Part shown: positions 1 to 8,534 of the stretch, piece by piece
How the letters are laid out: the number at the start of each line of letters is the position of its first letter
Position numbering within the stretch: the stretch's first letter is position 1
Source: Sedimenticola hydrogenitrophicus
GTDB taxonomy: Bacteria; Pseudomonadota; Gammaproteobacteria; Chromatiales; Chromatiaceae
Length of the DNA: 48,636 nt
Direction of reading: 5' to 3'
NCBI RefSeq assembly: GCF_025175675.1
Contig: NZ_JANIOA010000033.1
Location: 1-48,636 of the forward strand
Translations under genes and position numbers: made by a program
Notes under the pieces: generated by a model
Seen by the model: only the letters and a program-made list of their open reading frames with translations
What the model was told of the DNA's origin: nothing
The model's database searches: none

Positions 1-94
1 AGGCGCGCATAGTCGTTCTATGTAAGTCTTGCCGTAACGCCGAAGGCGGACGAAAAGACCAGCAAGATGTGACCTTTATTTCTTGACAGGCCCT
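1..94. repeat. Dispersed repeat, copy 1 (cut by window edge)
   Basis: This stretch matches 25282-25375 base for base over most of its length, differing mainly in a block near the middle (gatgtgaccttt here, gacgtcgtagtt there). Both copies end in the same ttgacaggccct. The second copy continues upstream with similar-looking sequence, so this copy probably extends beyond the window. It lies in noncoding DNA. The rest of 95-225 shows only a small hairpin (cttctcc/ggagaag, 190-208) and no credible gene. Confidence 0.85.
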
Positions 95-225
95 AAGAAT
101 CGTCATACGCGAATACAAGCTGTTGTAATTTGATAACTTTCCAAACTTCGTAAGTGTCGACGACATGGCATTGCCCATTTAGGACCTCCCTTCTCCCCTG
201 AGGAGAAGCGCAGGATGAGGCCATA

Positions 226-573
226 TTTTTGAAAGAAAACTCGTAACTACTCACCCGGTCTGTAAGTGATTGTCCTGCCTTGTTGGCCGATCTTGGTGGC
301 GCCTCGAATCCGGCCCCTTTTTCAGATTCAGGCCTGCCCTTGTTTGAGCGAAGCGAGTTTTGTCCAGGGATGGACTTATGCCGCGGAGCCCAAGAGGAGT
401 GGTACAGGGATGTACCGTTTACGGAGCCGAGGATGCAATGGCCGGGAGCGGCTTGGGCAGGCGCTGAAAATGGGGCCGGATTCGAGGAGGCAAGCGATCG
501 TGTGAGGCCGGCAAGGTAGGCCAATCACCCCGTGAGTAGTTACGAAAACTCTATACTTTATTCTTTCAAAAAA
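226..573. repeat. Long inverted-repeat element, MITE-like
   Basis: Two arms face each other. The outer parts are tttttgaaagaa and ttctttcaaaaa (561-572). Next come tcgtaactactcac (241-254) and its exact complement (532-545). Further in, a 16-base block (cctcgaatccggcccc, 302-317) is matched by its complement at 472-487. The arms are therefore about 100 bases with small differences, around a centre near 390. No transposase gene lies inside, and the short reading frames here follow the repeat and do not look like proteins. A non-autonomous mobile element or two head-to-head repeat copies would both fit. Confidence 0.7.
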
Positions 574-605
574 AGCAGAATCCAAGACTTGGCCTCGGTC
601 GCCTG

Positions 606-1019
606 CTATGCCGCAGCGGGCAGGTATGCGAAGTGGTTACAGTGTAACCACCCCATGTCTCGGATCGGCTTAGACCGTCCGCTCAGATAACGCCGCAAAT
701 CTTCACGTGCTCGACGGCCTTCCTGGTCAGTCGCGGGAATACGCAGAAGACGCTCGCTGCGCCAGACGCGGACAATCCTCACCCGCTGGGGATCGCGCCG
801 GTACACAATGCGAAATGGCGGTTGGATGAGTTCTCGCAGAAAGGGCTGATCGAATTCTGGCACCACCCAGTCCAGGTCGGGATGGTCGACTAGAGTCTGG
901 CCGCACAGGAAGACCTCCGCCACCGGCCTCGCCCCGACATCAGGCACCCCTTGCTCGGCATACCAGGCTCGCACCACCTGAAGATCACGGCGTACGGATT
1001 CAGCAAAACTGATGGCCAC
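606..1019 (-). CDS. RelE/ParE-type toxin of a toxin-antitoxin pair
   Basis: 137 residues from a GTG start 16 bases after the antitoxin stop. The first 95 residues look like a ParE/RelE fold: an N-terminal helix with an AWYAEQG-like stretch, then the strands PPFRIVYRRD and RVRIVRVWRSERLL that form the toxin core. Family members act either on gyrase (ParE) or as ribosome-dependent mRNA nucleases (RelE), and I cannot tell which applies. About 40 residues follow the last core strand, a longer tail than usual, with a helix rich in Arg and Glu. The GTG start has no clear ribosome binding site, which fits coupling to the antitoxin. An upstream start in the same frame at 1109 would overlap the antitoxin widely and is less likely. 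Confidence 0.7.
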   Translation of the reverse strand: MAISFAESVRRDLQVVRAWYAEQGVPDVGARPVAEVFLCGQTLVDHPDLDWVVPEFDQPFLRELIQPPFRIVYRRDPQRVRIVRVWRSERLLRIPATDQEGRRAREDLRRYLSGRSKPIRDMGWLHCNHFAYLPAAA

Positions 1020-1035
1020 TGTGGATTTGTAGCGA

Positions 1036-1302
1036 CTAAAGGCCGAGCCTCGCCATGGCCTCGTCGAGGGATACCTCGCGCCCCGCCTCCAGGTCCGCCA
1101 GCCCTGCAATCACTGCGCGCATGAAGGCCTGCTCTTCGTCGGCTTTCTCGTAATCAGTGACCGACTGTAGCACGGCAACACCTCGGCCCCGGCTGGCCAG
1201 CAATACGGGGCGGTGAGCCTCTGTGGTGTGCTTTACCACCCGTCCCGGGTTCACCTTCAGGTCCGTCAAGGGAACCAAATCCTCGGAAAATTTGATAGTC
1301 AT
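1036..1302 (-). CDS. Phd/YefM-type antitoxin
   Basis: 88 residues. The ATG at 1302 follows a good ribosome binding site (ggagg), so I prefer it over a GTG twelve bases upstream. The sequence has the prevent-host-death pattern: a short strand, DLKVNPGRVVKHTTEAHRPVLLA (residues about 13-38 in part), then ASRGRGVAVLQSVTDYE. Such proteins bind the toxin with their C-terminus and repress their own promoter with the N-terminal domain. It is the upstream gene of a two-gene operon with the ParE/RelE-like toxin. Family assignment is good; specific partner and operator are inferred from position. Confidence 0.82.
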   Translation of the reverse strand: MTIKFSEDLVPLTDLKVNPGRVVKHTTEAHRPVLLASRGRGVAVLQSVTDYEKADEEQAFMRAVIAGLADLEAGREVSLDEAMARLGL

Positions 1303-1508
1303 GATTGCCTCCACAAATACCTGTAATAGATATCCAAAATAGCACCTGTTACATGGCCTTTAAATCAGTCGCTTAATGCAGCATGGGGTTGGGGATCAGG
1401 CATCGTGCGAAGTGATGCCTCGGCGCAAAACAGGATTAAGGAAGAAAACGTCCCGCACGAGGCGGGGAGCTGTCGTTTATTACGACTCGGCTTCCTGTAA
1501 CCACCCCT

Positions 1509-1647
1509 TATCGTGCGTCCTGTGCAGCTATTTTTTATCGTACGTGATATATTTCGTGCATTGGCGCATGGCGACTCTTTATTTATCACGCACGATAACT
1601 TTTTATTGCCGCCAGCTGATCAAGGTGCTATTTTTTACCGTACGATA
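1509..1647. promoter_or_regulatory. Repeated palindromic operators upstream of hipBA
   Basis: Four related sites stand before hipB: TATCGTGCGTCC (1509-1520), TATCGTACGTGATA (1536-1549), TATCACGCACGATA (1584-1597, the complement of TATCGTGCGTGATA) and TACCGTACGATA (1636-1647). The second and fourth share a longer context, gctatttttta before the site. Multiple spaced palindromes in front of an XRE/HipB gene fit cooperative autorepression, as established for HipAB of E. coli, although the motif differs. The rest of 1303-1667 shows no gene; the divergent Phd-type operon may share this region. Confidence 0.72.
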
Positions 1648-1667
1648 TCTTTATTGAGAGTGCAGCC

Positions 1668-1952
1668 ATGGCGCAGGATGACATCACTTACGGAACGGTC
1701 CAGACCGCCAAGGAACTCGGCCGCCTGGTGCGTACCCATCGCAAGCAGCGGCACCTGACGCTGGAAACGGTCTCCGGCCTCGGCAATTTGAGCACACGTT
1801 TTCTGTCGGAGTTCGAGCGCGGCAAGGAGACGGCGGAGATTGGCAAGGTCCTGAAGGCGCTGCGCACGCTGGGTCTGGAGGTGATTATCCAACCGCGCGG
1901 CCAAGCGGGCGCCCGGAGCGGTCCCGGCAAGGTCGGTGGGGGCATCTCATGA
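1668..1952 (+). CDS. hipB: HipB-like XRE antitoxin
   Basis: 94 residues. Residues about 14-70 form an XRE/Cro helix-turn-helix: LGRLVRTHRKQRHLTLETVS, then STRFLSEFERGKETAEIGKV. This is the helix pattern of HipB-type DNA-binding antitoxins that neutralise and co-repress HipA. The C-terminal tail is Gly/Arg rich. The stop overlaps the hipA start by four bases (ATGA), indicating translational coupling, and the operators at 1509-1647 lie directly upstream. The ATG at 1668 is the first in frame after those sites. Confidence 0.85.
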   Translation: MAQDDITYGTVQTAKELGRLVRTHRKQRHLTLETVSGLGNLSTRFLSEFERGKETAEIGKVLKALRTLGLEVIIQPRGQAGARSGPGKVGGGIS

Positions 1953-3196
1953 GCGATCCTGATGTGTTGAATGTTTGGTATGAGCAACATTTGGTTGGTG
2001 TCCTCCAGCGCAACCTAGTCGGAGCCGTGGGTTTTCACTACGATCCCGACTGGATCGCGGGCGGCGGCTTTACGGTCTCCCGTTCCCTGCCGCTGGCAGC
2101 CCGGGAATTCATTCCTGAAGAAGGCAGCGCCCAGCGCTGGTTTGCCAATCTGTTGCCCGAGGGAGGGGTGCGCGAGCACATCGTCCGCGACCTCAAATTG
2201 CCGAATACCGATTTCGACCTCCTGCGCGCCATCGGTGGTGAGTGCGCCGGCGCGCTTTCGATCCTGCCCGTTGACAGGCAGCCATCGAAGCAGCGGCACT
2301 ATCATGCACTTACGGATAAGGAACTGGCGGACCTGGCTGCGCGGCGGGGGCAGAGCTATGCGTCCTGGCCGGCGGACGAGCGCCCGCGGCTGTCGCTCGC
2401 CGGCGCCCAGGACAAGTGCCCGGTGTTCCTACGCGACGATCGCTATTACCTGCCCCAGGGCGAAGCGCCCTCCAGCCACATCCTCAAGTTCGAGCTGGCC
2501 AACTACCGCAATCTGCCCGCCTACGAGACCTTCACCACCCAACTGGCTGCGGCCATCGGTTTGCCGGTAGTGGACATCACCCTGCGGTCGATTGGACAGA
2601 CCCGCTATGCGCAGATCACCCGCTATGACCGCGTATGGGATGAACACGGCGAGGTGCAGCGGCTGCATCAGGAGGATTTTTGTCAGGCCCTGGGTTACGG
2701 GCACGAAAGGAAATACCAGGAACACGGCGGGCCATCCTTCGCCCAGTGTTACCGTCTGGTGCAAGAAGTTTCCAGCGAGCCGGCCATCGACACGCAACAC
2801 CTGCTGCGCTGGCAGATTTTCAATGTGCTGGCGGGCAACTCGGACGGCCACGCCAAAAACCTCTCTCTGCTGCATCTGCCTGATGACACGACGCGTCTGG
2901 CGCCGTTCTATGATCTGGTGTGTACCCGTGCCATTGCGCGCATCGACTATCATCTCGCCTTCGATGTGGGTGGTGAGCGCAATCCCAGTGTGATCACACC
3001 CGCCCACTGGAAGGCGCTTGCCCAGGCATGCGACGTGCGGCCGCAATTCATGGATAATCTGGTGCGTGAGACCGCAGCGGGTTTGCTGGAGAAGCTCGGG
3101 ACGGTTCGGGTGGTATTTGAATCTCGTTACGGCGCCTACCCGGCGCTGCAACGCATCGAAAAGGTGGTCTCCACACAGTGCCGGCGTAGCGAGTAG
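1949..3196 (+). CDS. hipA: HipA-like Ser/Thr kinase toxin
   Basis: 415 residues, close to the family's usual 410-440. HipA of E. coli phosphorylates glutamyl-tRNA synthetase and causes growth arrest. Visible elements are the N-terminal HipA domain (residues about 8-105), the ATP-loop region LSLAGAQDKCPV (148-159), HILKFE (177-182), ITRYDR (223-228), the catalytic loop NSDGHAKN (297-304) and the metal-binding FYDLV segment (320-324). All kinase motifs are present, so the protein should be active. It is translated from a start overlapping hipB. No terminator was seen in 3197-3343. Confidence 0.9.
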   Translation: MSDPDVLNVWYEQHLVGVLQRNLVGAVGFHYDPDWIAGGGFTVSRSLPLAAREFIPEEGSAQRWFANLLPEGGVREHIVRDLKLPNTDFDLLRAIGGECAGALSILPVDRQPSKQRHYHALTDKELADLAARRGQSYASWPADERPRLSLAGAQDKCPVFLRDDRYYLPQGEAPSSHILKFELANYRNLPAYETFTTQLAAAIGLPVVDITLRSIGQTRYAQITRYDRVWDEHGEVQRLHQEDFCQALGYGHERKYQEHGGPSFAQCYRLVQEVSSEPAIDTQHLLRWQIFNVLAGNSDGHAKNLSLLHLPDDTTRLAPFYDLVCTRAIARIDYHLAFDVGGERNPSVITPAHWKALAQACDVRPQFMDNLVRETAAGLLEKLGTVRVVFESRYGAYPALQRIEKVVSTQCRRSE

Positions 3197-3343
3197 TGGT
3201 AGGAGTTACAGTGATTAAGTGAATACGGTAACCACCATACCCCCCATCATTATGCGCCTTGAGGATTGACCTACAGCAGCCGTAGCGGAGAATTGGGATC
3301 CGCTGTAATGTCGGAGGTTCGAACCTTTTTCGACAACGCATAA

Positions 3344-3372
3344 ACAAAAAGCCCACCCTTTGGGTGAGCTTT
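3344..3372 (-). terminator. Rho-independent terminator after tRNA-Arg
   Basis: Read on the minus strand, aaagctcaccc, loop aaa, gggtgggctttttg forms a strong hairpin followed by a T run. It begins about ten bases after the encoded CCA of tRNA-Arg, so it ends the tRNA-Ser/tRNA-Arg transcript. Confidence 0.85.
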
Positions 3373-3381
3373 CCGTTTATA

Positions 3382-3458
3382 TGGCGCGCCCGGAAGGATT
3401 CGAACCTCCGACCACCTGGTTCGTAGCCAGGTACTCTATCCAACTGAGCTACGGGCGC
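3382..3458 (-). tRNA. tRNA-Arg (anticodon ACG)
   Basis: 77 bases including the encoded CCA. The acceptor pairs GCGCCCG with CGGGCGC, with discriminator G. The D arm is agctcagttggatagagt, the anticodon arm is CCTGG-CTACGAA-CCAGG, and the T arm contains GGTTCGAATCC. The anticodon ACG reads CGN arginine codons after the usual A34 deamination. It is the second gene of a tRNA-Ser/tRNA-Arg pair downstream of csrA, a conserved gammaproteobacterial arrangement. Confidence 0.97.
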
Positions 3459-3525
3459 TTAACTTTGGAGCGCGAATTCTGAAGATTTCTTGCTCCGTTG
3501 TCAACTAAATAGCTGACGATGATAA

Positions 3526-3616
3526 TGGCGGAGAGCGAGGGATTCGAACCCTCGATACGCTATTAACGTATACGCCCTTAGCAGGGGCGCGCCTTCAGCC
3601 GCTCGGCCAGCTCTCC
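3526..3616 (-). tRNA. tRNA-Ser (anticodon GCT)
   Basis: 91 bases including CCA, with the long variable arm of a class II tRNA. The acceptor pairs GGAGAGC with GCTCTCC. The anticodon loop is CTGCTAA, giving GCT for AGC/AGU serine codons. The variable arm is the gtatacgttaatagcgta region. A possible promoter with a TAGAAT -10 on the minus strand lies near 3750, but its -35 is poor. Confidence 0.96.
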
Positions 3617-3796
3617 TGATTCATTTCACGCATTTAATGGTCCTGCGGACCATGCGGGGCGCGTGTTATTCGGTGCCACGCACCACCCCCTACGATGCCG
3701 TCCCGATAGAGCAGAACAGCCAGGGCGATACCCTGTCTCGAAAGAGGCGGTATTCTAACCCATTTTTTTTCGTATTGCTTCTATGAATTTCACTTT

Positions 3797-3825
3797 AAAA
3801 ACGGTTTTTGAAGGGCCGTTTTTTT
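3797..3825 (-). terminator. Terminator-like hairpin between csrA and tRNA-Ser
   Basis: aaaaacgg (3797-3804) pairs with ccgttttt (3816-3823), with A and T runs on the outer sides, so it could stop transcription in either direction. It would insulate the tRNA genes from csrA. The rest of 3617-3912 shows no gene. Confidence 0.6.
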
Positions 3826-3878
3826 GCCCTGTCCGGCCGGATGGCTCAGCCAGGGACACACGCTTTTGTATGAAGGCA

Positions 3879-3899
3879 ACGGGGCCTGAACGGCCCCGT
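3879..3899 (-). terminator. GC-rich hairpin just after csrA
   Basis: acggggcc (3879-3886) pairs with ggccccgt (3892-3899) around a five-base loop, thirteen bases past the csrA stop. There is no T run behind it on the minus strand, so it may protect the 3' end rather than terminate alone; the A/T-flanked hairpin at 3797-3825 follows. Confidence 0.55.
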
Positions 3900-3912
3900 A
3901 CGGGTAAACGCT

Positions 3913-4110
3913 TTACTCGTCGTCCACTATATCCTGGTCAGTCTGCTGCTCACGCTTGATGCGCTCGTAAATTTCTTCACGATGCACCGTTACATCACGT
4001 GGGGCATTGACACCGATACGGACCTGATTACCTTTGACGCCCAGTACCGTTACGGTCACTTCGTCGCCAATCATCAGAGTCTCACCTACGCGGCGTGTCA
4101 AGATCAACAT
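3913..4110 (-). CDS. csrA: Carbon storage regulator CsrA (RsmA)
   Basis: 65 residues, the usual family length. The N-terminus [16 protein letters not shown], the strand [17 protein letters not shown] and [16 protein letters not shown] are the conserved CsrA core. Arg44 in the VHREEI segment is the known RNA-contact residue of the family. CsrA dimers bind GGA motifs in 5' leaders and repress or stabilise mRNAs. The ribosome binding site is agggag. It sits between lysC and tRNA-Ser, its normal place in gammaproteobacteria. 4111-4356 upstream is noncoding and probably holds its own promoter, which I could not define well. Confidence 0.97.
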   Translation of the reverse strand: MLILTRRVGETLMIGDEVTVTVLGVKGNQVRIGVNAPRDVTVHREEIYERIKREQQTDQDIVDDE

Positions 4111-4356
4111 CGTCCAATCTCCCTGTTAAATTTCCAACTGTGACGTCTCGAACACCAACCCTGCCGAGGACTCCATCCTCCGGAAAGTGCACAGAAACGC
4201 CGCCAACCAAGCACTTGCGCCACAGGAGATGTGGTGAAAGAGCGATGGAATTCTACCAGCTAACCCATTGAGAAATAAAGGGAATTAAAGGTATATACTG
4301 CCGTGTGAATACCTTTCCACTGATAGAGGGAACCGACTCGTCCATATAGGTAGACT

Positions 4357-5589
4357 CTAGCCTATCTTTGCCGGTTCTGCCGCCAGGTCAAACGCCTCGT
4401 GCAGGGCACGGACCCCCAGTTCCAGATACTTCTCGTCGACCACCACCGAGATCTTGATTTCGGAGGTGGAGATCATGCGGATATTGATCCCCTCCTTGGA
4501 CAGGGCGGCGAACATGGAGCTGGCGATACCGGCGTGTGAGCGCATGCCCACGCCCACCAGGGAGATCTTGACGATGGTGTTATCACCGCTCACCTCCCGC
4601 GCACCCAGCTCCTTTGCCACCCCGTTCAGAATGGACACGGCCTTGTCGTAATCGTTGCGATGCACGGTAAAGGTGAAGTCGGTGGTCCCGTCCTGGCCGA
4701 TGTTCTGGATGATCATGTCCACTTCGATATTGGCATCGGAGATGGGGCCCAGAATCTGGTAGGCCACGCCGGGCTGATCCGGGACCCCCAGGATGGTGAG
4801 TTTCGCCTCATCGCGGTTGAACGCGATACCTGAAATTTTTGCGTCTTCCATACCCTTGTCCTCAAAGGTGATCAGGGTTCCCTCGCCCTCTTCGAAACTC
4901 GAGAGTACGCGCAGGGGTACATTGTATTTGCCAGCAAATTCGACCGCCCGGATCTGCAGCACCTTGGATCCGAGGCTGGCCATCTCCAGCATCTCTTCAA
5001 ATGATATCTTGCTCATGCGGCGCGCCTTCGGCTCCACCCGCGGATCGGTGGTGTAGACCCCGTCCACATCGGTGAAGATCTGGCACTCGTCGGCCTTCAG
5101 CGCCGCCGCCAGGGCCACCGCCGTGGTATCCGAACCGCCGCGGCCGAGGGTGGTGATGCTGCCCTGCTCGTCGATGCCCTGGAACCCGGCCACCACCACC
5201 ACGCAACCGGCGTCGAGGTCGGCCTTGACCTTGATATCATCGATATCCTGGATACGTGCCTTGCTGTGGGCGCTGTCGGTGAGGATATGCACCTGGCCGC
5301 CGGTGTAGGATTTCGCCGGGCAACCGATCTTGTGCAGGGCCATGGAGAGCAACGCGATGGTCACCTGCTCGCCGGTCGACACCAGGACGTCCATCTCCCG
5401 CGCGGAGGGGTGTTCCTCGATCGCCTTGGCCAGCGCGATCAGCCGGTTGGTCTCGCCGGACATGGCGGAGACCACCACCACGACCTGGTCGCCATGGTTT
5501 CGTGCCGCCGCGACCTTTGCGGCCACCGCCTGTATCCGCTCGATGCTGCCGACCGATGTGCCACCGTATTTCTGTACGATAAGGGCCAT
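4357..5589 (-). CDS. lysC: Aspartate kinase
   Basis: 410 residues, a monofunctional aspartokinase. It phosphorylates aspartate, the first step to lysine, threonine, methionine and diaminopimelate. The nucleotide/aspartate site shows KYGGTS (7-12), VVSAMSGETNRL (39-50), GRGGSDTTAVALA (149-161) and FTDVDGVYTTDPR (172-184). Two ACT domains follow at about 264-330 and 345-405, where lysine or threonine feedback usually acts. It lies downstream of alaS on the same strand, with about 120 bases and a small hairpin between them. Confidence 0.97.
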   Translation of the reverse strand: MALIVQKYGGTSVGSIERIQAVAAKVAAARNHGDQVVVVVSAMSGETNRLIALAKAIEEHPSAREMDVLVSTGEQVTIALLSMALHKIGCPAKSYTGGQVHILTDSAHSKARIQDIDDIKVKADLDAGCVVVVAGFQGIDEQGSITTLGRGGSDTTAVALAAALKADECQIFTDVDGVYTTDPRVEPKARRMSKISFEEMLEMASLGSKVLQIRAVEFAGKYNVPLRVLSSFEEGEGTLITFEDKGMEDAKISGIAFNRDEAKLTILGVPDQPGVAYQILGPISDANIEVDMIIQNIGQDGTTDFTFTVHRNDYDKAVSILNGVAKELGAREVSGDNTIVKISLVGVGMRSHAGIASSMFAALSKEGINIRMISTSEIKISVVVDEKYLELGVRALHEAFDLAAEPAKIG

Positions 5590-5624
5590 TGATTCTGCTA
5601 CTCGCTTTCCAGTTACATGATCTC

Positions 5625-5643
5625 GCCCGGCGCAAGGCCGGGC
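5625..5643 (-). other. Hairpin between alaS and lysC
   Basis: gcccggc and gccgggc form a seven-pair stem around gcaag, about 35 bases before the lysC start. No T run follows on the minus strand. It could attenuate or merely space the two genes; the sequence does not settle this. Confidence 0.4.
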
Positions 5644-5709
5644 GTCCGAAGGGGGCTAATTAAACAATAAAATATGCGCGGTTTCCACGGTTTCGTAAGC
5701 GGCTGCCGT

Positions 5710-8316
5710 CTACTGCCCCAGCGCCTCACGCACCCAGCCCTCGACCGAGGCCAGGGCGCCGGGCAGGGCCGCCGGGTCGCTGCCGCCGGCCTGGGCCATG
5801 TCGGGCCGGCCACCGCCCTTGCCGCCCACCTGTTCGGCGACGAATTTCACCAGCTCGCCCGCCTTCAGGGTCGGGATCTGGTCCTTGGTGACGCCGGCCA
5901 CCAGGCTGACCTTGTCGCCACTGACTGCCGCCAGCAGGATCACCGCGCTGCCCAGCTTGTTTTTCAGCTGGTCCAGGGTGTCGCGCAGGTCCTTGGGATC
6001 GACCCCGTCGAGCTTGGCGGCCAGTACCTTGACGCCCGCCACTTCGACGGCGCTGCCGGCCAGGTCGCTGCCGGCCGCGCTGGCCAGCTTGCTCTTCAGC
6101 TGCTCCAGCTCTTTCTCCAGGCGCCGGCTGCGTTCCACCAGTTGGGTCACCTTGTCCGCCACATCGTCGCGGCCGGATTTGACCAGGTCGGCGATCCGTT
6201 GCAGCCGGTTCTCGTCCGCCTCCACCCATTGCAGGGCGGCGGCGCCGGTCACCGCCTCGATGCGCCGCACGCCGGAGGCGATGCCGGTTTCCGAGACAAT
6301 CTTGAACAGGCCGATGTCGCCCACCGCCTTGACGTGGGTGCCGCCACACAGCTCGGTGGAGAAGTCGCCCATGCGCAAGACCCGCACGTTGTCGCCGTAC
6401 TTCTCACCGAACAGCGCCATCGCGCCGCTCGCCTTGGCATCCTCCAGGGACATGATGCGGGTCTGCACGGTGTGGTTCTCGCGGATCTGCTCGTTGACCA
6501 TGCGCTCGATCTCCTGGAGCTGCTCACGGCTGACCGGCTCGAAGTGGGAGAAGTCGAAGCGCAGGCGCTCGGCATTGACCAGCGAGCCCTTCTGTTGGAC
6601 ATGCTCGCCCAGCACCCGCTGCAGCGCGGCGTGCATCAGGTGGGTGGCGGAGTGGTTGAGCGCGGTGGCGGCGCGCTTGCCGGCGTCGACCCGGGCCAGC
6701 ACCTCGCTGCCGACCTGGAGCGAGGCGCCCTGGAAACGGCCACTGTGGACAAACACGTCGCCACCCTGCTTGCGGGTGTCGGTGACGATGAAGCGGGTGT
6801 CGCCACACTCCAGGACCCCCGCATCACCCACCTGACCGCCTGACTCGGCATAGAACGGGGTGCGGTCCAGCACCACTAGCCCCGCCTCGCCATCCCCCAG
6901 GGTGTCGACCGATTGGCCGTCCTGGAACAGGGCGATGATGGTCGCCTTGCTCTCCAGCCGCTCATAGCCGGTAAACTCGGTGGCGCCGTCGAGATTGATC
7001 TCCACCTTCTGGGCGCCGCCGAACTGGCTGGCGGCACGCGCCCGTTCCCGCTGCGCCTGCATCGCCAGCTCGAAACCGGGCATATCCAGGGTCAGATCCC
7101 GCTCGCGGGCGATATCCGCGGTCAGGTCGGTGGGGAAGCCGTAGGTATCGTAGAGCTTGAACACGGTCTCGCCCGGGATCTCCTTGCCGGCCAGTGATTC
7201 GATGGTCTGATCGAGGATCTTCATCCCCTGTTCCAGGGTCTCGGCAAAGCGCTCCTCTTCCAGGCGCAGCACCCGCCGCACCTGATCGGCCGCCTTGGGC
7301 AGCTCGGGATAGGCCGCGCCCATCTCCTGGCTCAGCGGCTCCACCAGCTTGTGGAAGAAGGGCTGTTTCATGCCCAGCATGTAACCGTGGCGAATGGCGC
7401 GGCGGATGATACGGCGCAGGACGTAGCCGCGCCCCTCGTTGGAGGGCAGCACGCCGTCGACGATAAGGAAGGCGCAGGAGCGGATGTGATCGGCAACCAC
7501 CCGCAGGGACTTCTCTTCCAGGTTGCCGCAGCCGGTGGCCTCGGCGGCGGCCTTGATCAGGTGCTGGAACAGGTCGATTTCGTAGTTGCTGTGCACATGC
7601 TGCAGCACCGCCGCCAGCCGCTCCAGGCCCATGCCGGTATCCACCGAGGGTCGCGGCAGCGGGGTCATCTCGCCGGACTGGTCGCGGTTGAACTGCATGA
7701 ACACCAGATTCCAGATCTCGATATAGCGGTCGCCGTCCTCTTCCGGGGAGCCGGGAGGTCCGCCCCACACCTCCGGGCCGTGGTCGTAGAAGATCTCCGA
7801 ACAGGGCCCGCAGGGGCCGGTATCGCCCATGGACCAGAAGTTGTCCTTGGCGCCGCAACGGGAGAAGCGGCCCGGGTCGACCTTCATCTCCTTGAGCCAG
7901 ATATCCTCGGCCTCCTGGTCCTCCTCGAACACCGTTACCCAGAGCTTCTCTTCCGGCAGGCCCAGCACCTCGGTGAGGAACTCCCAGGCGTACTGAATCG
8001 CCTCGCGCTTGAAGTAGTCGCCGAAGCTGAAGTTGCCCAGCATCTCGAAAAAGGTGTGATGCCGCGCGGTGTAGCCGACATTTTCCAGGTCGTTGTGTTT
8101 GCCGCCGGCGCGCACGCAGCGCTGGGAAGTGGTGGCGCGCACATAGTCGCGCTTCTCCCGTCCCAGGAAGGTGTCCTTGAACTGCACCATGCCGGCATTG
8201 GTAAACAGCAGCGTGGGGTCGTCATGGGGCACCAGCGAGCTGCTGGGAACCTCCGTATGTCCCTTCTCGATAAAGAAGTTCAGGAAGGCGGTGCGTAATT
8301 CGGCGCTGGTCTTCAT
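5710..8316 (-). CDS. alaS: Alanyl-tRNA synthetase
   Basis: 868 residues from the ATG at 8316, where homology begins ([15 protein letters not shown]). An in-frame extension to 8385 lacks family similarity. The class II catalytic core includes [18 protein letters not shown] (35-52), [16 protein letters not shown] (66-81) and the DTGMGLERL segment (226-234). The editing domain keeps its zinc ligands in HSATH (555-559) and CGGTH (657-661), used to clear mischarged Ser/Gly-tRNA. A coiled-coil and Gly-rich C-Ala domain ends the protein ([11 protein letters not shown]). The gene heads the alaS-lysC-csrA cluster and is divergent from the SlyD-like gene. Confidence 0.97.
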   Translation of the reverse strand: MKTSAELRTAFLNFFIEKGHTEVPSSSLVPHDDPTLLFTNAGMVQFKDTFLGREKRDYVRATTSQRCVRAGGKHNDLENVGYTARHHTFFEMLGNFSFGDYFKREAIQYAWEFLTEVLGLPEEKLWVTVFEEDQEAEDIWLKEMKVDPGRFSRCGAKDNFWSMGDTGPCGPCSEIFYDHGPEVWGGPPGSPEEDGDRYIEIWNLVFMQFNRDQSGEMTPLPRPSVDTGMGLERLAAVLQHVHSNYEIDLFQHLIKAAAEATGCGNLEEKSLRVVADHIRSCAFLIVDGVLPSNEGRGYVLRRIIRRAIRHGYMLGMKQPFFHKLVEPLSQEMGAAYPELPKAADQVRRVLRLEEERFAETLEQGMKILDQTIESLAGKEIPGETVFKLYDTYGFPTDLTADIARERDLTLDMPGFELAMQAQRERARAASQFGGAQKVEINLDGATEFTGYERLESKATIIALFQDGQSVDTLGDGEAGLVVLDRTPFYAESGGQVGDAGVLECGDTRFIVTDTRKQGGDVFVHSGRFQGASLQVGSEVLARVDAGKRAATALNHSATHLMHAALQRVLGEHVQQKGSLVNAERLRFDFSHFEPVSREQLQEIERMVNEQIRENHTVQTRIMSLEDAKASGAMALFGEKYGDNVRVLRMGDFSTELCGGTHVKAVGDIGLFKIVSETGIASGVRRIEAVTGAAALQWVEADENRLQRIADLVKSGRDDVADKVTQLVERSRRLEKELEQLKSKLASAAGSDLAGSAVEVAGVKVLAAKLDGVDPKDLRDTLDQLKNKLGSAVILLAAVSGDKVSLVAGVTKDQIPTLKAGELVKFVAEQVGGKGGGRPDMAQAGGSDPAALPGALASVEGWVREALGQ

Positions 8317-8534
8317 ACAGGCTAGACTTTGTGATTGAACGAAATGGTGGATATTAGGCAGAACGACGGGCGTTGTCACCTGCAATTCTACGGAAATCGC
8401 CCGGGGAGAACAAATGGCCCCGGCCGCCGCCAGGCCACCCGATGAAGTGCCTGCCCGCCGAAACCCGCGACTTGGACATCCGCCCGATCCGCCGTAAGAT
8501 GTGCGGCCCTTTCAGCAGACCCCGGTAGCAGAAG

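Noticed and set aside
93-524. Open frames of 70-140 residues on both strands in the left-end repeats
   Set aside because: They follow the inverted repeat, have no ribosome binding sites and no protein-like composition.
3309-3322. gtcggaggttcgaa resembling the T arm of tRNA-Arg, as a possible att site
   Set aside because: It is in the opposite orientation to the tRNA, and ggttcgaacc is itself a palindrome, so the match is expected. An att site would be a direct repeat of the tRNA 3' end.
8317-8385. Longer N-terminus of alaS
   Set aside because: Family similarity starts at [11 protein letters not shown] (8316); the extra 23 residues have none.
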